From contig NC_059292.1 in assembly GCF_017591435.1 (NCBI RefSeq), forward strand, positions 26,582,543 through 26,646,542: 64,000 nt of DNA, in the 5' to 3' direction. A model generated the notes under the pieces. It saw nothing but the letters and a program-made list of their open reading frames with translations, did no database searches and had not been told where the DNA came from. The translations under genes were made by a program, and so were the position numbers. Below are positions 59,212-64,000 of the stretch, in pieces (positions within the stretch are counted from its first letter, which is position 1; every line of letters starts with the position of its first letter). Source of the stretch: Portunus trituberculatus (lineage: Eukaryota > Arthropoda > Malacostraca > Decapoda > Portunidae).

Positions 59212-61065
59212 ATACACAGAGTATCTTGTATATGTATAGGCACATCATTCCTGCTGTATTCTCCGAGACCCTTATCGCCTCCATGCACGCTCACTCATCA
59301 CACACCATCACACTCCCTCGTTCGTCACACCATAACACAGAGAGGCCTGACACCTAGCCCTTCACTGCAGTACAACACTTTCTCGTAATCATGCACAGCT
59401 TTCGGACACTTGTTTCCCAGGACAGTTTCTTGAATGTATGGTTCTATACCTTAGAAAAGACGATGTCAACCTTTTATTGCATCCTCTTCTTTTATACCCA
59501 TGTGCTATGACTGTTAATACAGCATGACTAGAGTGAAAGTGTTAAAAAGGAGTGGAAAAATCTAACTTGACTAACAGGTAAAGGGCGCGACGAGGGCAAG
59601 GTAGTGCGGGCGAGGGCGTGGCTGTGTGGAGACGATGACCAAGGGCTCGGCGGCGTAGATGCGGGAGAAGTCGATAGCATGAAATCGCTTGGAGGACCAG
59701 TTTAAAAGCATTGAGAAGTCAGCGAGGCGGCGTTGCAAGGTCCCCACGGTGCCTGTCCACAGCCCATCCTTCTGCAGCACGCCCCACTGGCCATCCTCAG
59801 GCACTCGCATCACGTACCTCACAACACAAGACACCCAGGTCAGTTGGGAGGTACGCGTATGCATAATCACCTCGTCTGTAGTCCGTCACCCTTACGAAGC
59901 TAGCCGGGTGTGCAGGATGGGTGGTATAGGATGGGTGGTGTGGGATGCTAGGGATGCAAGACAAGGTGGTGTGGAATGGTAGGGTGGCCGGACGAAGGGT
60001 ACTGGTGTAGGAAGGTAGTATAGACGAGGTGGTGTAGGATGGACAGGGTAGGATGGACAGATGGTGTGGAATGATATGAGGGAAGGAGGATGGATGGGAC
60101 AACTGCTGGTGTGTGGCACTGATTGTTTTTGAGTGTTTCTTTTGTTGGTTATAATTACTAGTGTGCGGGGAAGAGGGATGAGTTGATGAGTGGGTATTTG
60201 GACTTAATGTGATCTATAAGAATATATGATTTCATGAAAAAAAATATATAAAAAGAAAAGTAGAATAAGTGAGATCAGTTACGATGACAAGATACATTTA
60301 AGGACAAAGGTATCATACAGTCCTGTCAGCTAAGATACACACAATCCCTTGCCGCTGGAAATAGAGACGTTTATTCGATGATTTAGTGTGCAACTCTGAT
60401 TTCTAAACGTATTATTGACTTCTAGTGAATGACGCAGTTAATGAGAGTTTGATAACTAATATTAAAAATCACTTATCTTTTGAAATAGATAAAAGACAAA
60501 TAGAAAATAGATATAAATGAAAGAAAACGTTCGTACCATTGCAATTCTCAGCGCCTCACCATACTACGAGTAACGGGAAGACAATAAACACATTTCAGTC
60601 CACAAAAATAAACCATGCTATCTATTCATCACCAAGTGCGTCATTACCAAGAATGTTTAGGAGCAAGCAGGTAAAGGTAGTGATTGTTCTGATACAGCTT
60701 GCCATAACGCACCAACAGTTTTGTCTATATGAGCAGTTTGCGTCAAGACATCGCTAACACTTGAATGCCAGGAAGCCAACGACCCGAAGGAATCTGAGGT
60801 ATTTATCCGAGCAGCCCTCCTTCCTTATTACTTTTCCGGTTCTGGAATATATTGCTTATGAAACGACGCAGAACAAATAGCCGCTATTGTCTTCTTCCTG
60901 GAAATGTCTGAGAAACAATGCATCCATGTCTTCGCATCTGACTGCTCCTCCCCAGCGGGCACCTCTCGCGACGCTGAACCTCCTGCTATGCCTTGTGGCC
61001 CCTTTCTATGTTTGCAGGAGGGTCAGATGCGGAGGCCATGGAGGGTTAGCGCTACTGCCATCACA

Positions 61066-61155
<90 letters not shown>

Positions 61156-63483
61156 GCTATAACATCTAACAATAGCATCAACAGCAGCAGCAGCAGCAGC
61201 AGAAGCAGCAATAACAGTAACAAGAGTAGCACAAATACGTTACATAAACCACAAGACCACAGACAACAGCAAAGAACAACAAGCAGTCAGGACACAGAGC
61301 AATAGGAGCCGTTGAAAAAAATCATTCCACCAACATTATTAGACTAAACTCGACAGACACGAGATAAGAATGGGAAAGAGCTAGAAAACCAATAAACGAC
61401 ACAAGTTTCATACCGCTGCAAAGACCAAAGCTCAAATTTACATAGCTACTCTTGACTGGACTGCAGCGGCCCAACACTCCACCATGCAGCTCACGTGAAG
61501 TTTAAGGTGCGGGCGACGGCTTGCAACATGCGCACGTCCACGGAATCCTGCGGCGTGACAGTGGTACCGGGGCGCTGCGTGTCTCGGCTGAATGACAGGA
61601 ACGGGAACCAGTCCATCGACACCACCTGGAACGCGTGGCTCCGGCAGTCCTGGAACTGATCTGGTGGGGAGAGAAAAACCTGGAAGCCATCAGAGAGTCT
61701 TGGAAAATATTTACTGATAAACGCAAGGAAATAATAAGCCTGAGTCATATTTAGTCATTTCCCTGCTATGGCCATTCTTTCTTCACATTCAGAACACTGG
61801 GGAAAAAAAAGTTTTCAGAGATACAGGAAAGAGCGAGAAAGAGAAGATGTTAATTTCATTTTCTTTAAGCAACGGAACCATTTAGAAGGCTGTAGTGCAA
61901 AAGTTGTCTAGAAATTAAAACGCGGCTATGAAAAAAAAAAAAAAAAATAAATGTCTAGCAGTAAAAAGGCTAATGATTTTACTTGGAAAGAGATCTGTGG
62001 CCTCCTGGAATCCTACGAGTGGGCGCCAGTAATCGAGAACCACGTAATCTGGGTGGCCTTGGTCGCAGTAGTGGCAGCGGGAGATGACTTCCACTGCATC
62101 GTCATCACCTGAGTCGATAGCGAATGGTGACCGAGGAGGGACAGCGAGGTAAAGAGCGTGGGCTGTGTTCCGGAGTACGGGCAGGGTGAGTAGCTGTTTG
62201 GCCAAGGCGGGATGCCCCACACCTATCACTCTAATCTCCGGCGACACATCCAGAGACGCCTTACCGAGGAACCTGCTGCAGGAGACTGTACATCAGGAAA
62301 AATCTTTAACTTGGTATAGAAAATGTACGGAAAGAATAATTCCCAAAAAAATGCTTAACCATTTTGACACCATATAGAAAAAAAGGTATATTCCTAGTTT
62401 AGAAAGTAGAAGTAAAAAGATAAGTGAAAACTAATACACACAAAGGTTTATAAGTTTAGGCTTTCCCACTAATACTTTGATGCCTTGACAGACCGTGAGG
62501 AGACTGCATGGGTGACCGTATCAAACCACTCATACAATGGCTTACGGTGTCTTTTGTCTCACGCACGCTCCATTTCCCTAAGCGACAGGGGAAAAAATGA
62601 CATCAAAATACAATTTTGCAACGCGCCGAAACCCCCGCGCAGCACGCTTACCCAGCCCAGGACGTATTGGCGGCGGTCATGTACAGGAGGAAGGCACGGC
62701 ATGGGAACTTGGCATCGCTCTCCAGTGCCTGCTGCGGGATGGAGGGGGTGGTCCGTGGTGAGGCTGGTGACAAGGCACCCTCCGCCTCCATCACCACCAC
62801 CCCAGGAGCTGCTTTACCCACCACTCTGAAGGAACAAAACTTTGTAATGTATATTTATTTTGTACGTGTAAATAACTCCTTGGCTTCTTGGCTGCTAATG
62901 ACAATGCGACACTTATCATCTTAACTCTTTCACTGCCGGAGATACTTTACCGAATATTTTACATTTTTTTTTTTTTTTGGACTATTCAATTACCGCCACT
63001 TGATCTTGTGGTTTAGAGGACAAAATTAATCTACTGTCTCTCTTCTGTGTCCGTGCAAACAGTATCATATTTCATTTCTTTATTTTTATTTTTTTTTTTT
63101 GTGCTCTGATAGTTAACCAAGGATGACCACAGCAGTGAAAGGGTTAATACTGACCTTAGAATAAGAAACAAGACTTAAAATTCAAAGGAAAAAAATAATT
63201 ATAGAAAAAAATGAAACGCAAACATATGATGAACAAATAAATCAGTATTTCAGCAGAGTCTTTACAGAGTTGCGCTTTAAATATTGTACCTGACAAGCTC
63301 CGTGAACGAGGGATCTGAGACAGCCCGCCCAGCCCCCACCACTGCGAGGCGACACGAGGTCAGGTAACGTTCCACCAATTGCCTCACGATGCCTGCAGGT
63401 CGCCCATCCCCCTCGACGCTACACTCCGCCGTCGCCACCACCAGCAGGATAATACAGTACAGCATCTCCCTCACGCGCCTCAT
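56131..63483 (-). CDS. Ionotropic receptor (variant ionotropic glutamate receptor), complete, 10 exons
   Basis: Exons in coding order: 63483-63290, 62825-62652, 62275-61983, 61660-61495, 59817-59576, 57907-57696, 57348-57118, 57017-56839, 56718-56571 and 56271-56131. All introns are GT-AG and phases agree; the sum is 1980 bases, 659 residues. Residues 1-22 are a signal peptide, and about 25-220 a short extracellular N-terminal region. S1 includes DVRMLQAVARTLNF (262-275), GQWGVLQKDGLWTG and R320 in SSKRFHAIDFS. M1 starts at EVWSFLVGV (358). The pore loop and M3 include GWWLLFGLLTAATYRSSLIA (431-450), the counterpart of the SYTANLAAF motif. S2 runs from PVDTFEELIG to INEVKQWLLEAGL. M4 is MYLLVVGSGFAFLGLLGELVL (636-656). 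IRs are cation channels used in chemosensation. It lacks the usual acidic ligand contact in S2, so glutamate is unlikely as ligand. Confidence 0.9.
58258..58622 (-). mobile_element. LINE-type 3' fragment with an internal minisatellite
   Basis: On the plus strand it opens with GAACATAAGAACATAAAAGC, which read in reverse is a repeated TTATGTTC tail. About 200 bases of repeat-like sequence follow. From about 58478 to 58622 the motif CTTGAACCCATTATTTC recurs five or six times in degenerate units of 22-28 bases. The family call is tentative. Confidence 0.5.
58942..59210. repeat. (CT)n, (AG)n and (AC)n microsatellites in IR intron 5
   Basis: CT at about 58942-58986, AG at 59059-59120 and AC at 59155-59210. 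The CT and AG tracts are complementary and 75 bases apart, so they could pair as a hairpin in RNA. Confidence 0.93.
59900..60105. repeat. Degenerate GGTGGTGTAGGATGG minisatellite in IR intron 4
   Basis: A G-rich stretch of imperfect units around GGATGGGTGGTGT or GGTGGTGTAGGATGG. Several GGTGG and GGATGG words occur on one strand. Confidence 0.7.
60106..61494 (-). other. Rest of IR intron 4
   Basis: It holds a perfect (AC)n at 61068-61152 and a short CAG run (about 61183-61203). Otherwise nothing recognised. Confidence 0.7.
61068..61152. repeat. (AC)n microsatellite in IR intron 4
   Basis: About 85 bases of AC. Confidence 0.95.
62921..63147. mobile_element. TTAA-ended MITE (piggyBac-like) in IR intron 1
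   Basis: The ends are TTAACTCTTTCACTGC and, complemented, TTAACCCTTTCACTGC (one difference in 16). TTAA is the piggyBac target, and CCC(T) the typical start after it. It is 227 bases, noncoding, with poly-T tracts inside. Confidence 0.75.
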
Positions 63484-63548
63484 TGTAGAGATCTGTTGGG
63501 GTTTATTGATTGTAAATACGCCACTGTAGCAAGGTCATGTAGCGCTGG

Positions 63549-63761
63549 TTAACCCTTCAATACTGCGGCACATTTTTACCTAGAAATTTGTGTACAATTA
63601 GACCATTCTATTGATATTAGAAAAGGTCTATGGAGGTCAGAAGATTAATCGCCACAGTCTTCAGTATTTGAATCCCCCATAGAAGTTTCTAAAGCTGTAT
63701 ACAGTCACCTAATAGTAGGCAGAATGAATATGGAAACGCGTCATGGCACTCAAGGGGTTAA
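63549..63761. mobile_element. TTAA-ended MITE (piggyBac-like) just upstream of the IR gene
   Basis: The ends are TTAACCCTTCAATACTG and, complemented, TTAACCCCTTGAGTGCC. It is 213 bases. Its near edge is 65 bases upstream of the IR start codon, so it may overlap the promoter or 5' UTR. Its ends resemble those of the MITE in intron 1, but the interior differs. Confidence 0.7.
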
Positions 63762-64000
63762 GAGTAGGAGAGAGTGCTACCTGTTCTACAAGGAATAGAG
63801 TGTATGTTCGGAGACAAGATGAAAGATGGGGAATGTTTTGACGAAGAGACAAATGTATCTGAAAACACAAGTTTCGGTAGTTTTATGTGCTCTATAATAG
63901 GGAAGAAAACAACTAAAAGAAATAAAAAAATGAGAGAAGGAATATAGAGGAAGACAAAGGAAAAAGAATAAATGGATGAATGAATAGATAAATCGATAAA

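Larger units (their letters stand above)
57908..59575 (-). other. Intron 5 of the IR gene
   Basis: It contains a LINE 3' fragment, a small minisatellite and several microsatellites, listed separately. A 170-codon plus-strand frame (58504-59016) runs through those repeats and is not a gene. Confidence 0.8.

Overview
The window is eukaryotic and looks like decapod crustacean nuclear DNA, most likely a crab. The evidence is spliced genes with GT-AG introns, extremely dense dinucleotide microsatellites, many decayed non-LTR retrotransposons, tRNA-derived SINEs and a short TTAGG (arthropod telomere type) tract. No prokaryotic signal is present. Species cannot be fixed from the sequence alone.

Three host genes are supported. 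(1) At 846-1638 (+) are the last two coding exons of a SNX9/SNX18/SH3PX1-type sorting nexin. (2) At 41245-49666 (+) are six exons of a leucine-rich-repeat, single-pass membrane protein of trophoblast glycoprotein (TPBG/WAIF1) type. Its first (start-codon) exon was not found. (3) At 56131-63483 (-) is a complete ten-exon ionotropic receptor (IR, variant ionotropic glutamate receptor) of 659 residues. Its exon phases join without a break from signal peptide to last membrane segment. The three genes have no evident functional link.

The rest is accessory sequence. 4.0-17.5 kb holds microsatellites, SINEs, CR1-like LINE copies and two large inverted repeats, each with a retroelement in its loop. 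17.5-25.2 kb is a head-to-head pair of long LINE copies: a minus-strand RNase H-bearing I-like element and a plus-strand APE-type element, with tails of repeated AATC and AAGATC. 25.4-27.7 kb has a hAT-type element with 8-bp target duplications, a small MITE and a large CTGA/CTGG tetranucleotide block. 28-33.5 kb has more LINE and SINE fragments embedded in GT runs. 33.5-41.2 kb is mostly unassigned, with a hAT MITE, microsatellites and the TTAGG tract. A jockey-like LINE sits in the last intron of the TPBG-like gene. A pogo/Tigger relic lies inside a wider inverted-repeat pair at 53.3-55.7 kb. Two TTAA-ended MITEs sit in intron 1 and just upstream of the IR gene.

Main themes for follow-up: SINEs bracketed by AC/GT microsatellites on both sides; LINE tails that appear to seed microsatellites; inverted repeats with retroelement loops; a 10-bp-phased CGTTTG array; and the IR gene with its flanking MITEs. 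Exon joins, family calls and identities are by eye, with no database search or transcript evidence.
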